Shown piece after piece: positions 9,068 to 19,015 of a stretch of DNA of 64,000 nt (positions are counted from its first letter, which is position 1; every line of letters starts with the position of its first letter). Source of the stretch: Bradyrhizobium sp. JYMT SZCCT0428. Lineage in GTDB: Bacteria; Pseudomonadota; Alphaproteobacteria; Rhizobiales; Xanthobacteraceae. The stretch is taken from positions 186,001-250,000 of the forward strand of contig NZ_JAFCLS010000003.1 of NCBI RefSeq assembly GCF_018131075.1. Reading direction: 5' to 3'. The notes under the pieces were generated by a model. The model made no database searches, was not told where the DNA came from, and worked only from the letters and a program-made list of their open reading frames with translations. The translations under genes and the position numbers were made by a program.

Positions 9068-11583
9068 TCGGCGGCGTTGCGATGGGCGTTCTGGTCGATC
9101 GGAAAGTCGCACGTGACCGTCGTGCCCTTGCCGAGTTCCGAATCGACCCGCACCTTGCCGCCGTGCAGCTCGACAAAGGAGCGCACCAGCGACAGACCAA
9201 GCCCCGCGCCGCGGTGTCGCGAGCCGTTGGAATGGCTCTCGAACCAGTCGAACACCTTGTCCTTGACGTCGGGCGGGATGCCCGGACCGGAATCGGTGAC
9301 GGTGAAGATGACGCGATGCTCGTTGCGCCGCGCGCTGATGCTGACGGTTGCATCATGCGGCGAGAAGCCGACGGCATTGGCGAGCAGATTATAGAGCACC
9401 TGCACCACGCGGCGTTCGTCGCCGGTGAAGTCGCCGATGCCGGGATCGATGTCGACCTTGAGTTCGATGCGGTCGGTGGCGAGCCGGTCCTGAATGCCTT
9501 CCCTGGCCTGCTCGATGGCTTTGGCGATGTTGACCGGGCCGAGCTCGAGCTTCATGGCACCGGCGTCGATGGTGGCGAGGTCGAGGATGTTGTTGGTCAG
9601 CGCCAGCAGCGCGTTGGTGGATTTGGTGACGTAGTCGAGATACTCGGCCTGCTTTGGCGTTAGAGGACCGGTCGAGGGATCGCTCAGGAAATGCGCGAAG
9701 CCGATGATGGTGGTGAGGGGGGCGCGCAGCTCGTACGACACGTGGTGGACGAAATCGACCTTCATCTGGTCGGCGGTCTCCAGCGCCTCGTTGCGTTCGC
9801 GCAGCGCGCGTTCGACATTCTCGGTGTCGGTGATGTCCTGGAAGGTCAGCATGGTGGCGCCGTCGGGCAGCGGCATGGTCATGCAGGTCAGCACGCTGCC
9901 GTCCTTGCGCTCGAGCTTCAGCGCCACCTGCGCCCGGTTGCCGATCGCGGTAATCGCCTCGCGCAGCGCCCGCCACGTCAGGGCGTCGTCGAACAGCGGC
10001 TTGCACCAGGTTTCCACGGTCTCGATGTGGGGCTGTTCGCGCAGCTGCTCTTCCGACAGCTTCCAGATCTTGGCGAAGGCGGGATTGAACAGTTCGACCC
10101 GGCCATTGCTGCCGAACACCGCGACCGCCTCGGCGAGATTGCTGAGCGTCTCGTGCTGTACCCTCGTCAGCCCGTCGAACCGCCGCGCCAGATCGAGGCT
10201 TTCGGTAACATTGTCGAACAGATAGGTGACGCCGCCTTCGAGGTTCGGCGTGGTGACGACGCTGACCGCACGGCCGTCGGGCAGGAACCAGGTGTAGGTC
10301 TCCGGCTCGACCGCGCGATAGGCCTCGTGCAGCTTGGCTTTCCAGGCCCGGAAGTCCGGCTGCTCCGGGAGTTTGCGCGTGGCGCGCAGCCGGTCGAGCA
10401 CGCTGGAATCGTCGGGCTGGCCGTCTAGGAAGGCCTGATCGAGGCCCCACAGCCGGCGGTAGGATTCATTGTAGAAGGCAAGCCGGCGCTGGGCGTCGAA
10501 TACCGCAACCCCCGACGACAATTGGTCGAGGGTGCGGCGATGCGCCTCCACCATCCGCTGCAGCGCGGCGCGCAGCTGGGTCGCCTCGCTGGCGTCGATG
10601 GCGATGCCGGCGCTGCCGCCGCCAAGCTTCAAGGCCTGCACGTCATAGATCCGTCGTTCGCCGCTGACGACGATCGGCAGCCGCGCGCTGAAGCTGGAAC
10701 TGTCGCTCAAGGTCCGGCTCATGTCGGTGCGCTGGTCGGTTTCCAAAAGTTCGAGGTTGCGACGGACAACATCGGCGACGCTGGTTCCTTCGGTCGCCCG
10801 CACATAGGCCGCATTGGCGTAGCGCAGATTACCCTCGGGGCTCTTGGCCCAGATCGGCCAGGGCGCGGCGGCGGCGAAGTCACGCAGCAGCTCGGTCTCC
10901 TCCTGCAGCGTCTTGTAGCGCAGGTTGGACTCGGCGAGGTCGCGGCGCAACCCGCCGAGTTCGCGAATCCGAACAACGGCTTGGCCGCCGATGGCGCGGC
11001 CCATCGCCTCGATCGCGCGGCCGTTCGAGGTCGAGAGGTTGAGCAGAAAGCCCTCGCCGGCCTCGCGCAGCGCATCGACGGCATGGTCCATCTGCAGCGC
11101 CGGTTCCGGCGGCAGCCAGGTTCCAAAGGCGAGGATCCGCTGCGGTGAGTTTTGCAACGCTTCCTGCGAGATCAAGAGCGCGGTGTCACCGCTGATCTGG
11201 GGCCGGCTGTCGCCTGCGGCCCAGGAGATCAGAATTTGCGGCTCGGCGAACAGCAGCGCCCGCAACCGATCGGCCTGAACCTGCAGATCGGCGATGTCCT
11301 GGCGCAGGTTGACCTCGGTGCGGGTCGCCTTGATGCGGGTGCGCATCAACAGGATCGCCGCCACGACGGTAAAGCCGAGCAATGACAATGCCGTGGTCAG
11401 CACGGCGAATTCCTGGTGATTGAGGTCGAGCCAGGCCGAAATCACCTCGGAGAGCGGCAAATCGCCGGCCAAGGCCGGTTCCGATACGATGGATAAAGCA
11501 GAGGCGAGCGCAATCATGCCGTGACGTGCCAGTGAGGTGCACGACAGCAGGTTTCGACGCATCGCCGCGACTACGCCCGACAT
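9064..11583 (-). CDS. divL: DivL-like PAS kinase with Tyr at the phospho-acceptor site
   Basis: This 839-aa sensor-kinase-like protein has a hydrophobic N-terminus and a membrane segment near residues 62-80. Several PAS-like regions follow (roughly 235-345, 350-470, 480-590), then HisKA and HATPase domains. The H-box reads VSYELRAPLTTI with Tyr617 where histidine kinases have His; the codon at 9733-9735 is TAC on the coding strand. The ATP-binding N, G1 (DSGPGIP) and G2 (GAGLGLSLV) boxes are intact. The Tyr substitution is the signature of Caulobacter DivL, which binds DivK and modulates the CckA-CtrA pathway. It overlaps tsaE-amgK by 4 nt. The domain borders are estimates. It is often labelled simply as a PAS histidine kinase. 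Confidence 0.88.
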   Translation of the reverse strand: MSGVVAAMRRNLLSCTSLARHGMIALASALSIVSEPALAGDLPLSEVISAWLDLNHQEFAVLTTALSLLGFTVVAAILLMRTRIKATRTEVNLRQDIADLQVQADRLRALLFAEPQILISWAAGDSRPQISGDTALLISQEALQNSPQRILAFGTWLPPEPALQMDHAVDALREAGEGFLLNLSTSNGRAIEAMGRAIGGQAVVRIRELGGLRRDLAESNLRYKTLQEETELLRDFAAAAPWPIWAKSPEGNLRYANAAYVRATEGTSVADVVRRNLELLETDQRTDMSRTLSDSSSFSARLPIVVSGERRIYDVQALKLGGGSAGIAIDASEATQLRAALQRMVEAHRRTLDQLSSGVAVFDAQRRLAFYNESYRRLWGLDQAFLDGQPDDSSVLDRLRATRKLPEQPDFRAWKAKLHEAYRAVEPETYTWFLPDGRAVSVVTTPNLEGGVTYLFDNVTESLDLARRFDGLTRVQHETLSNLAEAVAVFGSNGRVELFNPAFAKIWKLSEEQLREQPHIETVETWCKPLFDDALTWRALREAITAIGNRAQVALKLERKDGSVLTCMTMPLPDGATMLTFQDITDTENVERALRERNEALETADQMKVDFVHHVSYELRAPLTTIIGFAHFLSDPSTGPLTPKQAEYLDYVTKSTNALLALTNNILDLATIDAGAMKLELGPVNIAKAIEQAREGIQDRLATDRIELKVDIDPGIGDFTGDERRVVQVLYNLLANAVGFSPHDATVSISARRNEHRVIFTVTDSGPGIPPDVKDKVFDWFESHSNGSRHRGAGLGLSLVRSFVELHGGKVRVDSELGKGTTVTCDFPIDQNAHRNAAE

Positions 11584-11777
11584 GATTTGCCCCAGAACGC
11601 ACGACTTCAGGCCCGGCGCTTTACATCAGCCGTGCACGAATCGAGTGAGAGTATCCCCAACGCGACTCCGTGGGTAAGAGTCCAGACCGTGAACGTGAAT
11701 CTGGCTGTGCAAAAATGGGCGGATAACGCTCGCGCCCAAAGCCGACGTCCCGTCTCATCGCTTGCTACAGCACCCCT

Positions 11778-13577
11778 TCACCTCGCGCTGGCCGGCACCT
11801 TCAATCCGACGGTGCGTCCTGGAAAGCCAGCGGCGTCAAAGTAGCGCGTCAGGCCGACAAACTGCATGTTGACGATGGTGCGCAGGCCGTTGTCGCCTCG
11901 CTTGGAGACAAGATCCTGTCGCCACGGCCTGGCGGGCTTCCCGCCGGGAAGTGCTTCGGTAAGCGCGCGGCCGCGCAGCTTGCCGACCGGCGGAAGGGTG
12001 ACACCCAGGATCTTCTCCAGCGTCGGAGCGATATCGGCGTTGCTGACCGGGGCCGTATTGTTGAAGCCGGTCTTGAACGCAGGCCCAATGGCCGCCATGA
12101 AGTTTCCGGTGTCGGCGCGGCTAAAGCTGCCGTGATGGCCTTGCCCCTGCAAGAGGGTGGTATCGGATACGGTCACGCTGCAAAATAGCGGCTGATCACA
12201 CCCCGTCGTTTCGGAGCGGAAATTGACGACGATGGCCGGCGTTGGCGTTCGCGCTCCCCCTTTGAGGCCTATTCTGCTCAGCGGCAGGGTTCCCGGAATA
12301 GGTCCAAGGTCATCACGAACGAAGACGCCGCTGGTGTAGTCTTGCGCCAGGAGCGCCTTGACCACCTGCCTCGCCAGGGTCTTGGCGTTGCCCTGCGGCA
12401 GATAGACGAGATCGTTGCCTCCGTTGACGCCGATTACGACATCGGGCTTGGCCGGATCGTTGCCGATCGAAGCGCTGGCGCGGCGCGGGTATTTCCCGCT
12501 CCTGTAGTCGATGCCAGGTCCTTGAGCGGAGGGCTCGTGCAGCGGCAAGCCCAAAGCGTGCGCAAGATCGATGGCAAGAAAGCCGGGTGGCAACTGCCCT
12601 TCGGGCACGTTTTCGTATTTCAGTTTTGCAGCCGGACTGGTCTTGCTTTGCTTCGACACGGTGCTGAAACCATGGTCGGCAGTGACGAAGATGTTGGTGT
12701 CGGCCTCGAGCCCAAGTTCTTTGAGCGCAGCGACGATCGCCGCAAGATCGTCGTCGGCCACCTTGATTGCGGCAAGCGAGGTCGGACCGTTGATGCCGGG
12801 AACAAGTTCATTGACGCTGTCGCGCTGGGAGTGCTGAGTGCCGTCCGGATCGGATGACCAATACAGCAGCATGAACGGCTTCTTGTTCTCCTTGAAATGC
12901 GGCAACAGCACCTTGGTGACGATGTCGCGATAATATTTCTGCTGCACGATATTGGTAGCCTTGCCGGGATTTTCGCGTTGCGCGCGCCCCGGCGTTTCCA
13001 GCGCCAATCCGGCCTTCTTGAGCATCTCGACGAGATCCGGCCGCAACACGATGCCATCCTTCTTGCCGGTATCGTCGTCGAAGAAAATCGTGGTCTTGCC
13101 GTCGAGTTGGGTGAGGTCGTGGATCGCCACCGGCCCGACCTTGCCGAGGGCGGCCGTGAAGTAGCCCTTGTCACGTGCTGCCGCCATGATCGAGCGCTCG
13201 GCAATGAAATTTCCGCCGTGATGCTGGTTCAGCTCACTCAACACCGCGTTGTTCTGGATGAAAGGCGTTATGGTTCCGGCTGCGCTGGCAACCGGAAAGC
13301 CGGTGTAGAACACGTTGCCGAAATCTCCGGTGTCGCCGATCAGATGACCGGTCGCGATCACCGAGGCGTTCGACGTCGTAATCGTCGGATAGACCGAATG
13401 ACTGTTCGAGAAGTTGACGCCTGTGTCCCGTATCCGGGCGAATGTCGGGGCTCGCTCGGGCGTGACAGCAGCGGCTCGAAGACCGTCAGCGACGAACAGG
13501 ATGACGTTCTGTTGAGCATGGGCGCTAAGCGTGCTTGCCAAGACGGCGAACACCGCGCAGACGATTAATTTCCCCAT
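11778..13577 (-). CDS. Exported alkaline-phosphatase-superfamily phosphodiesterase
   Basis: This 599-aa protein has a Sec signal peptide (MGKLIVCAVFAVLASTLSAHA, cut near residue 21) and a type I phosphodiesterase/nucleotide pyrophosphatase fold. Likely metal-site elements are VADGLR (first Asp), the nucleophile region YPTITTSNASVIATGH, SDPDGTQHSQ and VTADHGFSTV. The nucleophile is probably a Thr in the TITT segment. It would act in the periplasm on phosphodiesters or phosphonates; the substrate is unknown. The ATG at 13577, preceded by a G-rich stretch, gives a cleaner signal peptide than the ATG at 13592. It stands alone between divL and dut. Confidence 0.8.
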   Translation of the reverse strand: MGKLIVCAVFAVLASTLSAHAQQNVILFVADGLRAAAVTPERAPTFARIRDTGVNFSNSHSVYPTITTSNASVIATGHLIGDTGDFGNVFYTGFPVASAAGTITPFIQNNAVLSELNQHHGGNFIAERSIMAAARDKGYFTAALGKVGPVAIHDLTQLDGKTTIFFDDDTGKKDGIVLRPDLVEMLKKAGLALETPGRAQRENPGKATNIVQQKYYRDIVTKVLLPHFKENKKPFMLLYWSSDPDGTQHSQRDSVNELVPGINGPTSLAAIKVADDDLAAIVAALKELGLEADTNIFVTADHGFSTVSKQSKTSPAAKLKYENVPEGQLPPGFLAIDLAHALGLPLHEPSAQGPGIDYRSGKYPRRASASIGNDPAKPDVVIGVNGGNDLVYLPQGNAKTLARQVVKALLAQDYTSGVFVRDDLGPIPGTLPLSRIGLKGGARTPTPAIVVNFRSETTGCDQPLFCSVTVSDTTLLQGQGHHGSFSRADTGNFMAAIGPAFKTGFNNTAPVSNADIAPTLEKILGVTLPPVGKLRGRALTEALPGGKPARPWRQDLVSKRGDNGLRTIVNMQFVGLTRYFDAAGFPGRTVGLKVPASAR

Positions 13578-13700
13578 GGTGCCCCCCGGCATTGCGAATT
13601 ATTGGAGGGCAGTATGAGGGAAAGCGCCGTTTGCGCCAAGCGTCCTCACGGCAAGGCAAGCTGCCGCGCAACGTGCCAATTCAGCCGGAGTTGAAGTGGC

Positions 13701-14159
13701 TTACCGCCCGGTCGAGCCAAAACCGCCGCTGCCGCGGTCGGTGGTCGATAGCGTGTCGACCTGGACCAGTTGCGCCTGCGTGACCGGCGCGATCACCATC
13801 TGCGCGATGCGTTCGCCGCGCCGGATGGGGAAGGGCGCCTCGCCATGGTTGATCAGGATCACGTTGATCTCGCCGCGATAATCCGCGTCCACCGTGCCGG
13901 GCGTATTGAGGACGGTGACGCCGTGCTTTGCCGCCAGCCCCGAGCGCGGCCGCACCTGCGCCTCAAATCCCCTTGGCAATGCGATGGCAAGGCCGGTGGG
14001 GACCATCGCATATTTGCCCGGGGTGAGGATCAACGGCGTTTCCGCCGGCACCGCCGCCAGCAAATCCAGCCCCGCGGCGTCTGCGCTCTGATAGGCCGGC
14101 AGCGCCAGGCCCTCGGCGTGCGGCAATTGCATGATGTCGACCTTGACCGTTGCGCTCAC
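13701..14159 (-). CDS. dut: dUTP diphosphatase
   Basis: Dut is a trimeric dUTPase that hydrolyses dUTP to dUMP, keeping uracil out of DNA and feeding dTMP synthesis. It is 152 aa, the usual length. Conserved motifs appear in order: AGLDLLAAV (motif 1), [12 protein letters not shown] (2), [11 protein letters not shown] with the catalytic Asp (3), RGERIAQMV (4) and the C-terminal lid [11 protein letters not shown] (5). The start codon is GTG, overlapping the coaBC stop as GTGA, so the two are coupled. The coaBC-dut order is common in proteobacteria. Confidence 0.96.
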   Translation of the reverse strand: MSATVKVDIMQLPHAEGLALPAYQSADAAGLDLLAAVPAETPLILTPGKYAMVPTGLAIALPRGFEAQVRPRSGLAAKHGVTVLNTPGTVDADYRGEINVILINHGEAPFPIRRGERIAQMVIAPVTQAQLVQVDTLSTTDRGSGGFGSTGR

Positions 14160-15604
14160 GAATTCTTCTCCAGTGATTTTGCGATCCGCGCCACCAGTTC
14201 GGTCGCGACCTGTTCTTTCGTCATGACCGGCCAGGAGTCCACTTCAATATTGTCGACGCCGACTTCTGTCCCGTCCCGCGTCAGCAGGTGCACGGTGTTG
14301 CGGTCGCCGCCCATCACGCCGGTTGCCGGCGACACGTCGTTGGCGACGATCCAGTCGCAGCCCTTGCGCGCTATTTTGGCTTTGGCATTTTCGATCAGAT
14401 GTTCGGTCTCGGCGGCGAAGCCGATCACCAGCGGCGGGCGCTTGTCTTTCAGCTTTGAAATGGTCGCGAGAATGTCGGGATTTTCGACCAGTTGCAGCGG
14501 CGGTATGCCGGCCGATGTCTTCTTTAGTTTCTGCTCGCCTTCGTTGGCGACGCGCCAGTCGGCGACGGCTGCGGCGAAGATCGCGATATCCGCCGGCAAT
14601 GACGCCTCGACCCGATGCAGCATGTCGCGCGCCGATTCCACCCGGATCACCGTCACCCCTGCGGGATCGCGCAAGTCCACCGGGCCGGACACCAGCGTCA
14701 CGTCGGCGCCCGCAGCCTGCGCTGCGGCGGCGATCGCAAACCCCTGCTTGCCCGACGAGCGGTTGGCGATATAGCGCACCGGATCGATCGGCTCATGGGT
14801 CGGGCCCGCTGTTATCAGCACGCGTTTTCCCAACAGCGGACGCGGACGCGGCGGGCGCAGGATGTCGACTGCGGCGGCGGCAATTTCCACGGCCTCAGAC
14901 ATCCGTCCGACGCCGGCCTCGTTGGTTTCGGCCATCTCGCCGGCATTGGGGCCGATCATGGTGACCCCGTCGCGGCGAAGCTGCAGCACGTTACGGCGGG
15001 TGGCGGCGTTGTTCCACATCAAGGGGTTCATCGCCGGCGCCAGCAGGATCGGCTTGTTGGCAGCCAGCAGGATGGCGCTGGCAAGATCGTCGGCGTGGCC
15101 ATGCGCCATCTTCGCCATCAGGTCGGCCGTCGCCGGTGCGACCACGATCAGATCGCATTCACGCGCCAGACGGATGTGACCGGCGTCGAATTCGCTGCCG
15201 GGGTCGAACAGGTCCGTATAGACGCGCTCATGCGACAGCGCGCTCGCGGACAGCGGCGTGACGAATTGCTGCGCGGCCTTGGTCAGTACACAGCGGACCT
15301 CGATGTGCCGCTCCTTCAGCCGCCGGATCAGTTCGAGCGATTTGAAGGCGGCGATGCCGCCGCCGATGATCAGCGTGACGCTGGCCTGATGGGCCGCATG
15401 GGCGATCGCCGGCGCGCGGGTGGAGGCTTCCGCGGACGGCGCCGCGGCGGCAGACGGCGAGGCAGGAAATTCGGGGCGGCCCAGGATGAGTTCGCCCAGG
15501 ATGACCCGGACTTCTTCTTCCACGGAACGGCCGTTGCCGGCGGATCGCAGCCGCAGATAGGCCTTTACGGCGTCGTCGAGCTTTCGGATGGTGAGGCTGG
15601 CCAT
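14156..15604 (-). CDS. coaBC: CoaBC with N-terminal FitA-like ribbon-helix-helix domain
   Basis: This bifunctional coenzyme A enzyme is 482 aa. Residues about 74-250 are the flavin-dependent phosphopantothenoylcysteine decarboxylase ([12 protein letters not shown], catalytic His in [17 protein letters not shown]). Residues about 258-480 are the phosphopantothenate-cysteine ligase ([28 protein letters not shown]). Residues 1-45 ([20 protein letters not shown]...[16 protein letters not shown]) match the FitA/VagC ribbon-helix-helix DNA-binding fold of type II antitoxins. An Ala/Pro-rich linker follows. I see no Met between the two parts, so the fusion looks real. The Cys of the E. coli ACGD motif is absent ([14 protein letters not shown]). 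A perfect 14-bp palindrome lies about 40 bp upstream. Confidence 0.93.
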   Translation of the reverse strand: MASLTIRKLDDAVKAYLRLRSAGNGRSVEEEVRVILGELILGRPEFPASPSAAAAPSAEASTRAPAIAHAAHQASVTLIIGGGIAAFKSLELIRRLKERHIEVRCVLTKAAQQFVTPLSASALSHERVYTDLFDPGSEFDAGHIRLARECDLIVVAPATADLMAKMAHGHADDLASAILLAANKPILLAPAMNPLMWNNAATRRNVLQLRRDGVTMIGPNAGEMAETNEAGVGRMSEAVEIAAAAVDILRPPRPRPLLGKRVLITAGPTHEPIDPVRYIANRSSGKQGFAIAAAAQAAGADVTLVSGPVDLRDPAGVTVIRVESARDMLHRVEASLPADIAIFAAAVADWRVANEGEQKLKKTSAGIPPLQLVENPDILATISKLKDKRPPLVIGFAAETEHLIENAKAKIARKGCDWIVANDVSPATGVMGGDRNTVHLLTRDGTEVGVDNIEVDSWPVMTKEQVATELVARIAKSLEKNS

Positions 15605-15642
15605 GGTTGGCTCCAGGCAGGCATGATGTCAATGCTAGCACA

Positions 15643-15656
15643 CAATGCATGCATTG
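15643..15656. promoter_or_regulatory. Perfect palindrome upstream of coaBC
   Basis: CAATGCATGCATTG is a perfect 14-bp palindrome. Just before it, at 15633-15640, is the 8-bp palindrome TGCTAGCA. Both fall in the 55-bp gap between the ubiB stop and the coaBC start. Because CoaBC here carries a FitA-like DNA-binding domain, an autoregulatory operator is an attractive inference. Binding is not shown. Confidence 0.5.
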
Positions 15657-15659
15657 CAA

Positions 15660-17234
15660 TCACATTTGCCGGACGGCCACCAGTATCCCGATAAACGTTG
15701 CCGCGATGATCCAGAGCGCCACGGTGCGCCAGCGGCTCTTGCGCCCTTCGGCCCGGCCCAGCGCCGCAATCGTCTCCGGCGACAGTGTGACGCCCTCCCG
15801 GGTCATCTTCTCCAGCTGCTCCAGCACCGCGACCGAGCGCGTGGCGATGGCCGGGAGGCCCGTCAGCACGCGGCCGAGGTCGCCGGCGCCGGACATCGCG
15901 CCCTGGATGCGACCTATGGGTCCGAGATTGCGTTCGATCCATTCGCGCACCACGGGATTGGCGACCTTCCAGATATCGAGCTTGGGGTCGAAACCGCGTG
16001 CCACGCCCTCGACCACCACCATGGTCTTTTGCAGCAGGATCAGTTCGGGGCGGGTCTGCATGTCGAACAGCCCGGTGACCTCAAGCAGCAAGGTCAACAG
16101 CTTCGCCATCGAGATGTCTTCAGCGATGCGGTTGTGGATCGGCTCGCCGATGGCGCGGATCGCTTGCGCGAAATTCTCGACCGAGTGATGGCCTGGCACA
16201 TAGCCGGCCTCGAAATGCACCTCGGCGACGCGGCGATAGTCGCGTGTGATGAAGCCCAGCAGGATTTCGGCGAGGAAGCGCCGCTCCTTCGGCCCAAGCC
16301 GGCCCATGATGCCGAAGTCGACGGCGACCAGCCGGCCGGCGTCGTCGAGGAATAGATTGCCGGGATGCATGTCGGCATGGAAGAAGCCGTCACGCAGCGC
16401 GTGGCGCAGGAAACTCTGGATCACCTTGCGCCCGAGATCGGGCAGATCGATCTGCGATTGTGCGAGGCGCGCGTGGTCGTTGAGCGCGATGCCGTCGATC
16501 CACTCCATCGTCAGCACGTTGTGGGTGGTGCGGTCCCAATCCACGACAGGCACGCGGAAATCCGGATCGTCGCGCGTGTTCTCCGCCATTTCGGACATCG
16601 CGGCCGCTTCCAGCCGCAGATCCATCTCCATCGCGACCGAGCGCGACATCGTGTTGATGACCTCGATGAGCCGCAGCCGGCGCGCTTCAGCCGAATGCGC
16701 CTCGGCGTTGTTCGCGACGAAGAAGAAATCGCCGAGGTCGCGGCGGAAGCGCGCGGCGACGTTGGGGCGCAGCACCTTGACGGCAACGGCCTTGCGCGCG
16801 CCGTCGCGCTCGACTTCACCGCGATGCACCTGCGCGATGGAAGCTGCGGCAACCGACGGCCCGAGGCTCACAAACGACTGCGCCACAGGGCGTTCCAGCG
16901 ATGTCGCAATGACAGCCTCGGCCTCGCTCTGCGAAAACGGTGGCAGCCGGTCCTGCAAGGCTTCCAGATCGCGCGCCATCGCAACGCCGACCACGTCGGG
17001 CCGTGTCGCCAGGAATTGTCCGAGCTTGAGATAGGCGGGACCAAGCCGGGTCAGCGCCCGCGACAGCCGCGGGCCGGATTTGGCGCCGGGCCGCTCGATG
17101 ATCCGCGCCAGCTTGAGCGCAAGTTGGCCCGGTGGCGGCACCAGGCTCGGATCGACAACGCCGAACACGCCCTCGCGTGCGAACACGAAACCAGCGCGGA
17201 CGAGCCGCGCGATGTGGGTCGCCGCAGAAATCAC
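15660..17234 (-). CDS. ubiB: UbiB, ubiquinone biosynthesis atypical kinase/ATPase
   Basis: UbiB is an ABC1/ADCK-family membrane-anchored ATPase needed for ubiquinone biosynthesis. It is thought to extract lipid precursors for the Ubi complex. The product is 524 aa. It has [11 protein letters not shown] (KxGQ motif), the Ala-rich nucleotide loop [14 protein letters not shown], the catalytic loop [12 protein letters not shown] and the metal motif VDFGIMG. C-terminal hydrophobic segments end with [21 protein letters not shown] place the start at GTG 17234, which overlaps the ubiE stop (GTGA) and gives [11 protein letters not shown] as N-terminus. An ATG at 17285 would run 55 nt into ubiE without clear benefit. 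Confidence 0.93.
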   Translation of the reverse strand: MISAATHIARLVRAGFVFAREGVFGVVDPSLVPPPGQLALKLARIIERPGAKSGPRLSRALTRLGPAYLKLGQFLATRPDVVGVAMARDLEALQDRLPPFSQSEAEAVIATSLERPVAQSFVSLGPSVAAASIAQVHRGEVERDGARKAVAVKVLRPNVAARFRRDLGDFFFVANNAEAHSAEARRLRLIEVINTMSRSVAMEMDLRLEAAAMSEMAENTRDDPDFRVPVVDWDRTTHNVLTMEWIDGIALNDHARLAQSQIDLPDLGRKVIQSFLRHALRDGFFHADMHPGNLFLDDAGRLVAVDFGIMGRLGPKERRFLAEILLGFITRDYRRVAEVHFEAGYVPGHHSVENFAQAIRAIGEPIHNRIAEDISMAKLLTLLLEVTGLFDMQTRPELILLQKTMVVVEGVARGFDPKLDIWKVANPVVREWIERNLGPIGRIQGAMSGAGDLGRVLTGLPAIATRSVAVLEQLEKMTREGVTLSPETIAALGRAEGRKSRWRTVALWIIAATFIGILVAVRQM

Positions 17235-17992
17235 AAACGCCAGCCCGAATGCAGCGCCACGATACCGCCGGAGAGGCTTTCCCACTTCACCCGCGAGAAG
17301 CCGGCGGCGCTGATCATTTCGGCAAAGGCGTTGGGCCTCGGAAATTTCCGGATCGATTCGACGAGGTATTGGTAGGATTCCGCGTCGCCCGTTACGGCGC
17401 GGCCGAGCGGCGGGATCACCTTGAACGAGAAGAAGTCATAGAGTCGGTCGAGCCCGGGTACATCGACGGTGGAGAATTCCAGGCACAGGAATCTGCTTCC
17501 GGGCTTCAGCACGCGATAGGCTTCCTTCAGCGCGGCATCGATCCGCGGCACGTTGCGGATGCCGAACGCGATCGTATAGGCGTCGAAGGCGCGATCCGGA
17601 AATTCCAGCGCCTCGGCATTGCCCTCGACGAACGAAACCTGCTGGTCGAGATGCCGCGCAACCGCGCGGTTGCGGCCGACGCCAAGCATCTCGGTATTGA
17701 TGTCGCAGACCGTGGCGTGGAAGCCGGTGCCTGCCGCCTTGGCGGCGCGGAACGCGATATCGCCGGTGCCGCCGGCAACATCCAGCAGCGCGAACGGCGC
17801 ATCGCCCCTCGGCGGATTGAGCTTGTTGATCATGATGTCTTTCCAGGCCCGGTGCAGGCCCGCCGACATCAGATCGTTCATCAAATCATAGCGCGACGCC
17901 ACGCTGTGAAACACGTCGTTCACCAGCGTCTGCTTGTCCCCAAGGGGGACGTCCCTGAAGCCAAAATGCGTCGTTTGGTCCGGCCGATCCAT
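17231..17992 (-). CDS. ubiE: UbiE C-methyltransferase
   Basis: UbiE is the SAM-dependent C-methyltransferase of ubiquinone (and, in some species, menaquinone) synthesis. It is 253 aa. SAM motif I is [14 protein letters not shown], with [23 protein letters not shown] and [16 protein letters not shown] as the typical family blocks. The ATG at 17992 is preceded by GGAGA at good distance. It heads a ubiE-ubiB pair, overlaps ubiB by 4 nt, and is divergent from mutM across about 80 bp. Confidence 0.96.
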   Translation of the reverse strand: MDRPDQTTHFGFRDVPLGDKQTLVNDVFHSVASRYDLMNDLMSAGLHRAWKDIMINKLNPPRGDAPFALLDVAGGTGDIAFRAAKAAGTGFHATVCDINTEMLGVGRNRAVARHLDQQVSFVEGNAEALEFPDRAFDAYTIAFGIRNVPRIDAALKEAYRVLKPGSRFLCLEFSTVDVPGLDRLYDFFSFKVIPPLGRAVTGDAESYQYLVESIRKFPRPNAFAEMISAAGFSRVKWESLSGGIVALHSGWRL

Positions 17993-18071
17993 CAACTTAT
18001 CTCCATGGCCTGACCATAGCGCGCCCGCCGCAATGGCGCTATCACGTCACCTTCATAAGGTGAATAGCTGC

Positions 18072-18965
18072 ATGCCTGAATTACCCGAAGTTGAGACCGT
18101 CCGCCGCGGCCTGCAACCCGCCATGGAGGGGTCAAAAATAGTCAAGGCGGAAGCCCGGCGGAAAGATCTGCGGTTTCCCTTTCAAAAAGACTTTATCGCG
18201 CGGCTGGAGGGCCAGACCGTGACCGGCCTTGGCCGCCGCGCCAAATATCTGATGGCGGACCTGACCTCGGGCGACGTGCTGCTGATGCATCTGGGCATGT
18301 CGGGCTCGTTTCGGGTGCTGGAAAACGGCGCCAACAGCACAAGCAAGAACACACCTGGCCAATTCCATCTCCCGCGCAGCGAAGACCGCGCCCATGATCA
18401 TGTCGTGTTCCACATGTCATCGGGCGCCTCTGTCGTGTTCAACGATCCGCGCCGTTTTGGTTACATGAAGATCATCGCCCGCAACGCCCTGGACGAGGAG
18501 CCGCTGCTGAAAGGGCTCGGTCCCGAACCGCTCGGCAATGAATTTGACGCGCTGATGCTGGCGCAATCCTGCCACAACAAGAAAACCAGCCTGAAGGCCG
18601 CCTTGCTCGACCAGCGCGTGGTGGCGGGACTTGGCAACATCTATGTCTGCGAAGCGCTCTATCGCGCCCATCTGTCGCCACGCCGGCTCGCTGCGACCCT
18701 GGCGACGAAGAAGGCCGAACCGACGGATCATGCAAAGCGTCTGGTGGGTTCGATCCACGATGTCTTGAACCAGGCGATCAAGGCCGGCGGTTCCTCGATC
18801 AGCGACCACCGCCAGACCTCGGGCGAACTCGGTTATTTCCAGCACTCGTTCCAGGTCTATGACCGCGAGGACGAGAACTGCCAGACCGCGCGCTGTGGCG
18901 GCATCGTGCGGCGCTTCGTCCAGAACGGCCGCTCGACCTTCTGGTGCCCGAAATGCCAGAAGTAA
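18072..18965 (+). CDS. mutM: Formamidopyrimidine-DNA glycosylase (MutM/Fpg)
   Basis: MutM removes 8-oxoguanine and FapyG and nicks the abasic site. The product is 297 aa. The N-terminal catalytic Pro and Glu ([14 protein letters not shown]) are present, as are K60-region [22 protein letters not shown] and the helix-two-turns-helix [16 protein letters not shown]-terminal zinc finger has four Cys in CQTARCGG and CPKCQK. The ATG is placed so that Pro2 is exposed after Met removal. A roughly 20-residue insert ([13 protein letters not shown] region) follows the HLGMSG motif, and the protein is a little longer than E. coli MutM (269 aa). Confidence 0.96.
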   Translation: MPELPEVETVRRGLQPAMEGSKIVKAEARRKDLRFPFQKDFIARLEGQTVTGLGRRAKYLMADLTSGDVLLMHLGMSGSFRVLENGANSTSKNTPGQFHLPRSEDRAHDHVVFHMSSGASVVFNDPRRFGYMKIIARNALDEEPLLKGLGPEPLGNEFDALMLAQSCHNKKTSLKAALLDQRVVAGLGNIYVCEALYRAHLSPRRLAATLATKKAEPTDHAKRLVGSIHDVLNQAIKAGGSSISDHRQTSGELGYFQHSFQVYDREDENCQTARCGGIVRRFVQNGRSTFWCPKCQK

Positions 18966-19015
18966 TCACGCACAACGTGCCCCTGCCGCAGAACAGCAAG
19001 GAAACGGGAAACAAC

